Shown here: positions 9,584-16,963 of the stretch, one piece after another
Layout: each line of letters starts with the position of its first letter
Numbering within the stretch: the stretch's first letter is position 1
NCBI GenBank assembly: GCA_035485275.1
Contig: DATHOE010000012.1
Location: 198,815 to 262,814 of the forward strand
DNA: 64,000 bases
From: DAIDJD01 sp035485275
GTDB taxonomy: Bacteria > Oederibacteriota > JAJYGY01 > DAIDJD01
Direction: 5' to 3'
Program-made: the position numbers and the translations under genes
Notes under the pieces: model-generated
Told to the model about the DNA's origin: nothing
The model's input: only the letters and a program-made list of their open reading frames with translations
The model's database searches: none

Positions 9584-11575
9584 TTAGAAAATCGGGGTCT
9601 GGATCCCCGGTTTGAAGAGCAATTTGAGGGCAGCGGCGACGTATTTTTCCATAATGATCCCCGGAACTTCGTCGTTTTCTTCGATTCGCTGAAGAGCCAA
9701 GGCCCAACGGGCCAGTAGTTCAATTCTTTCTGTCCGCAAGCCAAGCAACTGAGCCATCAGTCCTGGATCGCATACTTGAAGTTGTCTCCGTTCCAGACCC
9801 ACCAGGACGGGTTGCAATTTTATCCTTGGTTTTGAACGTACCGTGATCCAAGGCCCCAGGGCCTGAGGGCTGAACCGTTCCGGTGGCACGATTTCTGCCA
9901 TCAGGCAGAGCACTCCCAGTCCGCCCGCTTCGGCGAACGCGCCCGCTAGGCGCCAGGCGGCGGCCTCTTTTTCGCCCTCCGCCCGCGCGATGGTCAGGAC
10001 GGGCAGTCCGTTGGTGAGGCTGCATGCCTCCACCGCGCGCCGGAGATCCGCTGGATCGATCCCGGAACTATTGGTGTCCTTGGGCATCAGGTCCTGGAGG
10101 TTGACCGTCCGTGCCGTTCGTCCCAGGCAATGGGCCAAGTATGCGAGACTGTCCCATTGATCCGAGTCGTCACCGCGAAGGAGCACTTTAAGCCCCCTTC
10201 CGGTTCGGCGATTATCCTCATAGGAAAAGAGCGCGTTCTTTTTCCAGAGATGGGCCAGGCTTTGCAGGCTTCGCCGACTTTCCCGGTCCAAGCCGATCCG
10301 GCCGGCACGGGAGGTCCTGTCCAGATTTTTCCAATCCAAGAGGCCATGCAGTTGGGTGCTGACGGCCGCCTGCATTTCAGTCCAGGAGATGTCCTCCTGT
10401 GCGCTTCCCAAATTGAGACGCGCGGCCGCGTTGCGGATGAGACCGCCGCTGATGTCGTAAATCCTGGAAGCTCGGTCGAGGATCGCGGATACGATGGGTC
10501 TTTTTAGATGGCGTCGCCATAATTCAGACCTGTGGGTGTCATCGGTCTCGCCATAGGAGATCTGGGTAGGGAAGCGTCGTTGGAATGCTTCGCTCAGGCG
10601 CAGCCAGCCCTGGTTGATGGCTGCGATGACGACGCCGTCATGGTCTTGCAGGAGCTGCAAAAGCGTGGCTGCTTCGGAGGATGGGCCGTTTAGGTGGTTT
10701 TCTTTGTCGAGCCAACGGCCGCATTCGTCGAAAAAGATCGCCGCCCCCTCGATCTGTGCCGCCGCCGCCGCTTTCTCGATCAGGTCGGCCTCAAAATCCG
10801 GGTTTTGTGTCCTGACCAGGAGCAAGGGCAGACCCAATTCTCCGGCTATGGCCCTCGCGGTCAGGGTTTTGCCGGCGCCGGAACGCCCCCAAAGCAGGAC
10901 GGACTTGCCTCCACCCTGGTCCGCGCGGCAAAGCGCCAAAAATTGCTCCAATTGCGGCCTTTGTGTCTTGGTCAGAATAACGTCCGCAAGACGCTCGGTC
11001 GGAAGGACCAGCCTTAGGCCGGGGTCCAACACCCGTTCGCCCTGTTCGTCTCCTGGATAAAGCAATGAAGACAGGAAAGAGGTCAGCCGCACTCCTCCGT
11101 CCAGCGGGGTGGCCGCGCCGCTCCTCTCGATCAAACGTTTGGCCGCGAGGCCGGATTGGGGCAGCAATCGTTCTGCTATGCGTTGACGCAGTCGCTGATC
11201 ATTGCCGCCGAGCCATTGCACCATTCTTTCGGCGCTTAGGGCGTTCTTGCGCGTGAACATGTCGTCATCCCAGCCATCCGTGGTGCCTTTTTTTGAACGG
11301 AGTTTTCTGCGTAAATCGAGGTGAAGTCCCTCGAGGTAGAGGGCGGCAAGAATGAGCCTGTCCAGAGGGTCATGCGCTAAATGGGCCACTCTGCCGGCAA
11401 CGCTGTCGGCATTGTTTTCACAAACCTTCAGAGCAACTAAAATAGCGTCTGTGCCGGGGTCCGCCCCCATCCCGGCGCGGCACAGCAAGGTCCGCATCCA
11501 CGAAGAATCGGGACCCTCAATTCCCGTCTCTAAGTCCACGGCCGTTGGGGACGGCGATGCAGTTTCCGGGTTCAA
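9584..11575 (-). CDS. AAA+ ATPase partner of ClpP-like protease (copy 1)
   Basis: 663-aa AAA+ protein. Start assigned to TTG at 11,575, which follows a GGAGG and gives the same length as the paralogue at 36,696 (666 aa). The N-terminal ~230 residues are helical and unique to this family (SSWMRTLLCRAG..., SAERMVQWLGGNDQ). The AAA core has Walker A GRSGAGKT, Walker B IFFDECGRW, a sensor-1-like VIAAINQGW and a possible arginine finger in FQRRF. A C-terminal ~250-residue region ends in a hydrophobic tail (...GIQTPIF). Likely a hexameric unfoldase feeding the ClpP-like product. It is preceded by a terminator hairpin close to the ribosome-binding site. Confidence 0.75.
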   Translation of the reverse strand: MNPETASPSPTAVDLETGIEGPDSSWMRTLLCRAGMGADPGTDAILVALKVCENNADSVAGRVAHLAHDPLDRLILAALYLEGLHLDLRRKLRSKKGTTDGWDDDMFTRKNALSAERMVQWLGGNDQRLRQRIAERLLPQSGLAAKRLIERSGAATPLDGGVRLTSFLSSLLYPGDEQGERVLDPGLRLVLPTERLADVILTKTQRPQLEQFLALCRADQGGGKSVLLWGRSGAGKTLTARAIAGELGLPLLLVRTQNPDFEADLIEKAAAAAQIEGAAIFFDECGRWLDKENHLNGPSSEAATLLQLLQDHDGVVIAAINQGWLRLSEAFQRRFPTQISYGETDDTHRSELWRRHLKRPIVSAILDRASRIYDISGGLIRNAAARLNLGSAQEDISWTEMQAAVSTQLHGLLDWKNLDRTSRAGRIGLDRESRRSLQSLAHLWKKNALFSYEDNRRTGRGLKVLLRGDDSDQWDSLAYLAHCLGRTARTVNLQDLMPKDTNSSGIDPADLRRAVEACSLTNGLPVLTIARAEGEKEAAAWRLAGAFAEAGGLGVLCLMAEIVPPERFSPQALGPWITVRSKPRIKLQPVLVGLERRQLQVCDPGLMAQLLGLRTERIELLARWALALQRIEENDEVPGIIMEKYVAAALKLLFKPGIQTPIF

Positions 11576-11584
11576 AATGCCTCC

Positions 11585-11629
11585 AAAAAGGAAGAGGCGG
11601 GGGCCCCGCTTCGGGGACCTCCGCCTCTT
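11585..11629 (-). terminator. Terminator/attenuator hairpin in the AAA+ leader
   Basis: On the minus strand a 9-bp stem (AAGAGGCGG at 11,621-11,629 pairing with 11,592-11,600) with a GC-rich inner extension around a CGAAGCG-type loop is followed by a T5 run (11,585-11,589). The ribosome-binding GGAGG (11,580-11,584) and TTG start of the AAA+ gene follow at once. It either terminates the upstream operon or acts as an attenuator for the AAA+/ClpP pair. Confidence 0.6.
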
Positions 11630-11741
11630 TGTCATTCCAGCTGTTCAAAAGGATCGTAATTTTTCGGACATCCGGACTTTAGCACTCCATGGTATCGCTG
11701 TCAAATCGGGACCACCGAATGGGCCTTGGACTTTGTACGAG

Positions 11742-13007
11742 CTAGTACCCGTCCCTGTCCTGGTGCCCTTCCGAGGTCTCGTCCTTGTCCTGGTCCATGG
11801 TTTCCCCGGACTTTCCGCCAAAAACCCCATCCATTTCCGTCTTGGCCGCGGCGAAGTCCGCGCGGAAACCCGGGTCCTGGAACAGGCTCTGGGCGATGGC
11901 CGCCGCGCTCAAGCGCCCGGCGTCCACGTCGCTGGGGTAGTGCACCCCGGCCAGCAGACGGCGTTGGCCGAAGAGGATGCCCCGGGCGTGCAGCTCCGCG
12001 GAGCGCTCCGGAAGGAGGTCGGCCAGGATGGTGCCCATCAGGTTTCCGGACGTGGAATGCCCGCTGGGATAGGCGGTCGTGGCCGGCACCATGCCCACCG
12101 GCTTGATCCGCGCATCCACCCAGGAGGGGCGTTTGCGGCCCCAGTAGGCCTGGGCCTTGGACATGGGGACATGCACGGTGGCGAGGATGCGCAGGAAGAG
12201 CTGGTTCGTCTTGGGCAGGTTCCCGGCCGCGAATTTTTCGCCCAGCACGTCCTTGAAGACGTACACGGTGATGACCTGGTCCGCGATGCAGGCTTTTTCG
12301 TCCATGGCGGTCCGCCCCTTTTGGATGCGCAGCAGGGCCTGCAGCTCCCGGCGCGTTTCGGCCGCGCCCGGGGGCGGCGGCAGGATCCGGGTGAGGTCTA
12401 TCTGCCTGGCCACGGCATAGGGAAGGGCGGCGGGAGCGGACGGCGGGTCAGCGTGCAAAGCGAGCGCGGGCAGCAGCATGAGCGCCATGGCCGCGAGCGC
12501 CGTGCCTTTGGCCATGCCTCCCTTGGACGGCGCTTTCCGGGCCGCCCTCAAGGCATCCACGGACCAGGGGCCCGGACCGTACCAGAGGAGAAGCACGGAG
12601 CAAAGCAATTGGGCGATGTCATCCCGGCCTTCATGGAGCACGGCGTAGAAGCCCTGGATGGGCGGGACGGGCGGCGCGGGCAGCGGATTCGTGCCCAGGT
12701 ACATGGGGATCTTGGTGCTGAGGATCGCGACGATCATTTCCCCGATGAACAGCAGCGCGAAGGGCCGGGTCATGAAGCCGGCGAGCAGGGCCAAACCGCC
12801 CGTGATCTCCAGCACCGCGATGGCCGGGGCCAGCACTTCCGGCATGGGCATGCCCAGCTTGGTGAAACGGATGATGCCCTGGCTGGCGAAGAGGAACTTG
12901 ATCACGCCTTCCCAAAAAAAGGTCCAGCCCGCGACAAAGCGGATCAGCACAGCCCCATTGGCTGCGTCGGTTTTGGGATCGAACAGTCGTTTCAACAGCG
13001 TTTCCAT
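11742..13007 (-). CDS. DoxX-PAP2 fusion: membrane domain plus class A acid phosphatase-like domain
   Basis: 421-aa open frame in two parts. Residues ~15-150 are a four-helix DoxX-type membrane domain (RFVAGWTFFWEGVIKF..., LEITGGLALLAGF). From Met165 there is a second signal-peptide-like stretch (MAKGTALAAMALMLLPALALHA) and then a PAP2/acid phosphatase domain. That domain has K(x)6RP around 284-294, PSGHS at 314-318 and the C-terminal RxxxGxHYPSD motif at ~350-360. Either a true fusion or two genes whose separating stop was lost, with translation possibly restarting at Met165 (GGGAGG lies directly before it). The phosphatase would act in the periplasm. Confidence 0.75.
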   Translation of the reverse strand: METLLKRLFDPKTDAANGAVLIRFVAGWTFFWEGVIKFLFASQGIIRFTKLGMPMPEVLAPAIAVLEITGGLALLAGFMTRPFALLFIGEMIVAILSTKIPMYLGTNPLPAPPVPPIQGFYAVLHEGRDDIAQLLCSVLLLWYGPGPWSVDALRAARKAPSKGGMAKGTALAAMALMLLPALALHADPPSAPAALPYAVARQIDLTRILPPPPGAAETRRELQALLRIQKGRTAMDEKACIADQVITVYVFKDVLGEKFAAGNLPKTNQLFLRILATVHVPMSKAQAYWGRKRPSWVDARIKPVGMVPATTAYPSGHSTSGNLMGTILADLLPERSAELHARGILFGQRRLLAGVHYPSDVDAGRLSAAAIAQSLFQDPGFRADFAAAKTEMDGVFGGKSGETMDQDKDETSEGHQDRDGY

Positions 13008-13031
13008 AGCTTCCTCAGAGAGTGGCCGGCT

Positions 13032-13793
13032 TCAGATCGCCGAGACCTGACATTGGTGCGCGAGTTTCTTCAGTTGCTCCAGGCCGAGTTCAGCGACCAG
13101 GATGTGGAAATGCCCTTTGTGCTGCCAAGCCACCAGGCTGTAGGGGCTTCCGGAGTCGGCAAAGAGCTGGTCCTGGGGAAGCGTCAGGGGGCACAGGACC
13201 TTGGGGTCGCCCACAAAGAGGCTCACCGTCTTGCCCTGGGAGCGGTACACGTCCAGGGCCACGGTCTGCCCCCTCAGCACGCTGAGCCGGGCGCCCACGA
13301 GCTGCGCGTCCGGCATCTCCGGCACGTGCACGGGGTGCCCCAGGTTCTTGGCCAGCCAGGCCGCCACCATGGGCTGGGAGCTGGAGCGGTATTGCACTTC
13401 GGTGTCGGCCTGGCTGTGGGTCTGGTGGTCGTCGCGGTAGAACTGGGTCCAGGCGTCCTGGGCGCCGCGCTGGGGCAGCAGGAGCGTCAGGAGCGCCACC
13501 AGGGCGGCCCCGGCCAGCACGCCCCCGCCCAGCCAAGCCAGGGGACGGAGCCGCTGCTTGGGCGGGAACGCGGCGCTGTCCAGTCCCCTCAGCACCCGGG
13601 CCCTGAGGTCCGCGGGGGCCTGGAGCCTGGGGAGATGCCCCTTGAGTCCCTTCACAAAGGAAGCGTGCCGCTTGGCCTCGCTCGCGCATTGCGGGCAGAC
13701 GGACAGATGGCGTTCCAGGGCCAGACCGTCGAGCTGGGACAGTTCCTGGTCCACCCAGGCCGGAATCAAAGCGCGGGCATCTGCACAGGTCAC
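13032..13793 (-). CDS. Zinc-finger anti-sigma factor
   Basis: 253-aa membrane protein. The N-terminal cytoplasmic zf-HC2 module has the HxxxCxxC metal motif (ERHLSVCPQC, with an upstream Cys in MTCADAR). One transmembrane helix lies around residues 88-108 (WLGGGVLAGAALVALLTLLL), with a periplasmic sensor tail. Its start overlaps the end of the ECF sigma gene by 4 nt, the usual sigma/anti-sigma coupling, so it should bind and restrain that sigma factor until an envelope signal arrives. Confidence 0.85.
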   Translation of the reverse strand: MTCADARALIPAWVDQELSQLDGLALERHLSVCPQCASEAKRHASFVKGLKGHLPRLQAPADLRARVLRGLDSAAFPPKQRLRPLAWLGGGVLAGAALVALLTLLLPQRGAQDAWTQFYRDDHQTHSQADTEVQYRSSSQPMVAAWLAKNLGHPVHVPEMPDAQLVGARLSVLRGQTVALDVYRSQGKTVSLFVGDPKVLCPLTLPQDQLFADSGSPYSLVAWQHKGHFHILVAELGLEQLKKLAHQCQVSAI

Positions 13794-14362
13794 GGCCGCC
13801 TCCCTTGTTGGTCCACTTCGCCGGCCAAGAGCCCCCGGTCCAGGGCCAGGTCCGCCAGGCTCACTTTGAGCAAGTTGCGGCCGCGGTTGAGCCGGGACAT
13901 CAGGGTGCCGCTAGGGCAGTCCAATACCTGGGCGGCTTCGCGGTAGGAGAGGCCTTCCAGGTCCACCAGATGTACCGCCAGGCGGAAATCCAAAGGCAGG
14001 GCCTCCACCGCGGCCAGGACCTCCTCTTTGAGCAGGAGGTCAAAGACCTCTTCCCCCACGGAAGGCGCTTCGAGCAGGCTGTCCAAGGGGAGCTCCCTCA
14101 GGGCCTGGCGTTGGAGGCGGCGGTAGCGGTCGCGGAAGGTGTTCATCAGGATGGCGAAGATCCAGGCCTTGAAGTTGCCGCCGGCTTCGAAGCGGCCAAA
14201 GGCCTCCAAACCCTTCAGCACGCTGTCCTGGAGCACGTCCTCGGCTTCCGCGCTCTGCCGGGTGAGGCTCAGGGCGAAGCGGTAAAGGCCGTCCAAATGG
14301 TGCTCCAGCAGGCCTTCAAAACCGGCGGGGTAGCGCTGGAGAGGGTTGTTGGAAGGGGGCAA
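13790..14362 (-). CDS. ECF RNA polymerase sigma factor
   Basis: 190-aa sigma-70 family protein of the ECF type. Region 2 covers about residues 10-85 (LYRFALSLTRQSAEAEDVLQDSVLKGLEAFGRF and FKAWIFAILMNTFRDRYR). Region 4 covers about 115-170 with the helix-turn-helix LSYREAAQVLDCPSGTLMSRLNRGRNLL. First gene of an operon with the anti-sigma gene. The intergenic region to the divergent 14,607 gene should hold its promoter, which ECF factors often autoregulate; I could not assign an ECF promoter with confidence. Confidence 0.9.
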   Translation of the reverse strand: MPPSNNPLQRYPAGFEGLLEHHLDGLYRFALSLTRQSAEAEDVLQDSVLKGLEAFGRFEAGGNFKAWIFAILMNTFRDRYRRLQRQALRELPLDSLLEAPSVGEEVFDLLLKEEVLAAVEALPLDFRLAVHLVDLEGLSYREAAQVLDCPSGTLMSRLNRGRNLLKVSLADLALDRGLLAGEVDQQGRRP

Positions 14363-14468
14363 GGGAGCTCCAAAGGGGTCTTCAAAAGGTAGTACGACCG
14401 CAGGGGCCGATTTAGTCCCAAAAGGCCAAAAAAAGGCGGTATTTGCCGGAAACGTAACTTATTGCGCC

Positions 14469-14497
14469 TTGTGAAACTTCGAAGCAAGTTGTATAGT
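14469..14497 (+). promoter_or_regulatory. Sigma-70-type promoter for the Lys-rich protein gene
   Basis: TTGTGA (14,469-14,474), a 17-bp spacer and TATAGT (14,492-14,497) give a near-consensus promoter pointing to the gene at 14,607, with transcription expected to start near 14,504 and a leader of about 100 nt. Confidence 0.6.
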
Positions 14498-14606
14498 GCC
14501 TGCCGGATTGGCGCCTTTCGACGGCCAAGGCGGCCGTTTTCGAGAGTAGATGCGCCGATCTAGCCGCCTTCGTGGCGGCACACCTGCTGCACTCAATGGA
14601 GATTAC

Positions 14607-14870
14607 ATGCGGAAAATGATTGGGGCCCTGGCCCTGGCTCTGGCTCTGGTTTTCGTGGGCGCTCCCCTGGTCCACGCCGATGACGCAATCAAGGGTGCCA
14701 TGGACGCGAAGCACGACACCAAGAAGGTGGACCACAAGGTGAAGCACAAGGCGAAGAAGCCCAAGAAGGACATGAAGAAGAAAGAGATGAAGAAGAAGGA
14801 CCACAAGAAGAAGAAGGAAGCCAAGAAGGCCGACATGAAGATGGACGCTACGACCACGGGCAAGCCGTAA
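14607..14870 (+). CDS. Small exported lysine-rich protein
   Basis: 87-aa protein with a signal peptide (MRKMIGALALALALVFVGAPLVHA) and a mature part dominated by Lys and Asp/His (KKPKKDMKKKEMKKKDHKKK). Such highly basic periplasmic peptides occur in several phyla but have no assigned reaction; polyanion or metal binding would be a guess. It has its own promoter, is divergent from the sigma factor and is followed by a strong terminator at 14,961. Confidence 0.7.
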   Translation: MRKMIGALALALALVFVGAPLVHADDAIKGAMDAKHDTKKVDHKVKHKAKKPKKDMKKKEMKKKDHKKKKEAKKADMKMDATTTGKP

Positions 14871-14960
14871 AGGCTATCGGCCTCGGCCGATAAAAGTCCC
14901 TTTTAGTGGAAACTTAAAAAGCCGAACCTGCGCTCCGATGAGCAAAGGGTTAGAATAAAG

Positions 14961-14986
14961 GAGCCCCCCGATTTATCGGGGGGCTC
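14961..14986 (+). terminator. Rho-independent terminator
   Basis: Perfect 12-bp inverted repeat (GAGCCCCCCGAT / ATCGGGGGGCTC) with a 2-nt centre, followed by CTCTTAATTT. The T-tract is weak. It ends the 14,607 transcript and separates it from the lipoprotein gene. Confidence 0.7.
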
Positions 14987-15023
14987 CTCTTAATTTAGGC
15001 GCGTAGCCGCAAAGGAGAACGCC

Positions 15024-15470
15024 GTGAAACATTGGACGCTGGTGCTTGCCGCAAGCCTCGCCCTGTCGGGATGCGCCGTGGAGGTGGTGGTGCCTTCGCA
15101 CCATCCCGCGTACTTGCACGCCCTTGCCGACCTTCGGGCGGCGCGTTGGGCGCTCAACCACAACCCGGGCGGCTACGCCGCCATCGACGACCAGACCGCG
15201 GCGGTGGCGGAAATCAACGCCGCCATCGGCGCCATCAAGCAGGCGGCCTTTGACGACAACAAGAATCCCGACACGCATGCGCGGGCGGACGAGGCCCTCG
15301 ACTACCGCGGACGCCTGCACCGGGCCCTGGACCTGCTCAACGACGCGCACCGGGACCTGGCGCAAAGGGAAGACAACATGGACGTGATAGGGCTGAGGAA
15401 CAACAGCATTGAGCACGTGGTCTCGGCGGCCAAATTGGTCAAGCAGTCGATGTATAACGCGCATTTTTAG
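15024..15470 (+). CDS. Small lipoprotein of unknown function
   Basis: 148-aa protein starting at GTG 9 nt after AAAGGAGA. The signal peptide ends in a lipobox (LALSGC-A), so the mature protein should be lipidated at Cys17 and membrane-anchored. The remainder is mostly helical (ALADLRAARWALN..., AVAEINAAIGAIKQAA..., RALDLLNDAHRDL) and may form a helical bundle. No family recognised. Confidence 0.75.
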   Translation: MKHWTLVLAASLALSGCAVEVVVPSHHPAYLHALADLRAARWALNHNPGGYAAIDDQTAAVAEINAAIGAIKQAAFDDNKNPDTHARADEALDYRGRLHRALDLLNDAHRDLAQREDNMDVIGLRNNSIEHVVSAAKLVKQSMYNAHF

Positions 15471-15552
15471 TGGTGGAATCGGGCAGGGACGGCGTCCGGA
15501 GCGGGCTCGTCCCTGCCACGACCTTTATCCCCGTCTTTTCGAGGATTGAGCC

Positions 15553-16002
15553 ATGGTCATCAGCGATTTCAAGAACGCCACTCCCGAGGTCTACCAGGCG
15601 CTTGGATCCATTGGAAAGGCCGCTGTCGAGGCAGGGCTTGAAAAGGACCTCATTGAGTTCGTGAAGATCCGGGCCTCCCAGATCAACGGCTGCGCGTATT
15701 GCCTGGGCTTCCATACGGCGATGGCCCGCAAGGCGGGGGTTTCGCAGGTGAAGTTGGATTTGCTGCCGATCTGGCGCGAGGCGGGGCTGTTCAACGAACG
15801 GGAGCAGGCGGCGCTTGCTTGGACGGAAACCTTGGTTTTGATGGCACAGGCCCATCCCGGGGCGGAAGACCGGGCCAAGGCCGCCAATCAGTTCAATGAG
15901 ATGCAATTTCTGCACCTGACCGTGGCGATCGGCCTTATCAATCAATGGAATCGGATCTGCGGAGGGCTTGGGATCCTGCCTGATGTGGGGATGCTGGCCT
16001 GA
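15553..16002 (+). CDS. AhpD/carboxymuconolactone-decarboxylase-like protein
   Basis: 149-aa alkylhydroperoxidase D-fold protein with the redox motif C47-x-x-C50 followed by His54 (GCAYCLGFH), as in AhpD-type peroxidases that take electrons through the two cysteines. The helical core (LIEFVKIRASQINGCAYC, EREQAALAWTETLVL) is typical and the length is normal. Likely a thiol-based peroxidase in the cytoplasm. Its closeness to the nuclease downstream (70 nt) does not imply a shared role. Confidence 0.85.
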   Translation: MVISDFKNATPEVYQALGSIGKAAVEAGLEKDLIEFVKIRASQINGCAYCLGFHTAMARKAGVSQVKLDLLPIWREAGLFNEREQAALAWTETLVLMAQAHPGAEDRAKAANQFNEMQFLHLTVAIGLINQWNRICGGLGILPDVGMLA

Positions 16003-16071
16003 TCCATGGGATTCCCCATCGCTCGTCAGCGTTGGGGAAGACCGGATAGACCTGACGCCGTACGGGGTGCC

Positions 16072-16944
16072 GTGAAGCGGATTTTGATCCTTCTCTTGCT
16101 TGTTCCGCCGGCCCTGGCCGGCGCCTGGGGCCGCCAGGGGCATATGACCGTGGCCCTGGTGGCCGAGGGCTTGATGACGCCCGCGGCGAAGCAGATGGTG
16201 GACGAACTGCGGCGAGCGCCGGGCTGGGACGAGTTCAAGCCAGGGGATAGCCGCTACTTCAAATCAGCGGACGAGGATCTGACCCGATTCTGCCGCGGTC
16301 CGGCCGGGGACCTGAGCTTGGTGGGGGACTGGGCGGACGCCTGGAGGGAAAGGCACCCGGAGACCGGTCCTTTGCACTTCGTGGACACCCCGCTGGACGG
16401 GGACGGGTCCAGGAAGGCGATGGAGGAGGCCTGCGGGGACGGCTGCATCCTGAGCAAGTTGGACCAGGAGATCGGCGTTCTGCAGGACAGGGGAGCGGAC
16501 AGGACCCGGAGGCTGGAGGCCTTGCTTTGGGTGGTCCACTTGGTGGGGGACGTTCATCAGCCCTTGCATTGCTCAGATCACGGGGACAAGGGCGGGAATG
16601 AGGTCCCGGTGGTCCTGGCGGGGCGGGACGGGAATTTGCATTCGGCCTGGGATACGGGCTTTTTTTACGTGGAACGCGCCCGTCCGGCGGATTTGGCAGC
16701 GGACCTACTGGCCCACGAGTGCAAGGAGGTGGGGCGGCCGGGGCGGGTGGGCCCCGAGTCCCCATGGCTTTGGGCCAAGGAATCCTTTGGGGTGGCCAAA
16801 AAATTCGTGTATCCCCAGGTGGAGCGCAACAGGGGGGACTTCACCCGCGGCCAGGTGGACTTGGCCTGGCCGGTGGCCAGGATGCAGCTCGCCCGAGCCG
16901 GAGTGCGGCTGGCGGCCGTGCTGAATGGGGCGGCGGGGAATTAA
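16072..16944 (+). CDS. S1/P1-type zinc nuclease, chromosomal copy
   Basis: 290-aa exported single-strand nuclease/3'-nucleotidase. GTG start chosen because it gives a signal peptide ending ALAGA-W, so the mature protein begins at the N-terminal Trp that is a zinc ligand in this family; the paralogue at 25,500 starts identically. Other zinc ligands are present: His of GRQGH, Asp of GDWAD, His of LHFVD, the HLVGDVHQPLH cluster and NLHSAWD. Acts outside the cytoplasm on single-stranded nucleic acids. The island copy has the same length and is similar throughout. Confidence 0.9.
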   Translation: MKRILILLLLVPPALAGAWGRQGHMTVALVAEGLMTPAAKQMVDELRRAPGWDEFKPGDSRYFKSADEDLTRFCRGPAGDLSLVGDWADAWRERHPETGPLHFVDTPLDGDGSRKAMEEACGDGCILSKLDQEIGVLQDRGADRTRRLEALLWVVHLVGDVHQPLHCSDHGDKGGNEVPVVLAGRDGNLHSAWDTGFFYVERARPADLAADLLAHECKEVGRPGRVGPESPWLWAKESFGVAKKFVYPQVERNRGDFTRGQVDLAWPVARMQLARAGVRLAAVLNGAAGN

Positions 16945-16963
16945 GGGGACTTTTTTCGTTCGA

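Noticed and set aside
11352..13946. 864-codon plus-strand frame
   Set aside because: Runs opposite AAA+ 5' end, DoxX-PAP2 and anti-sigma genes, all with recognisable motifs; no domain in the frame itself.
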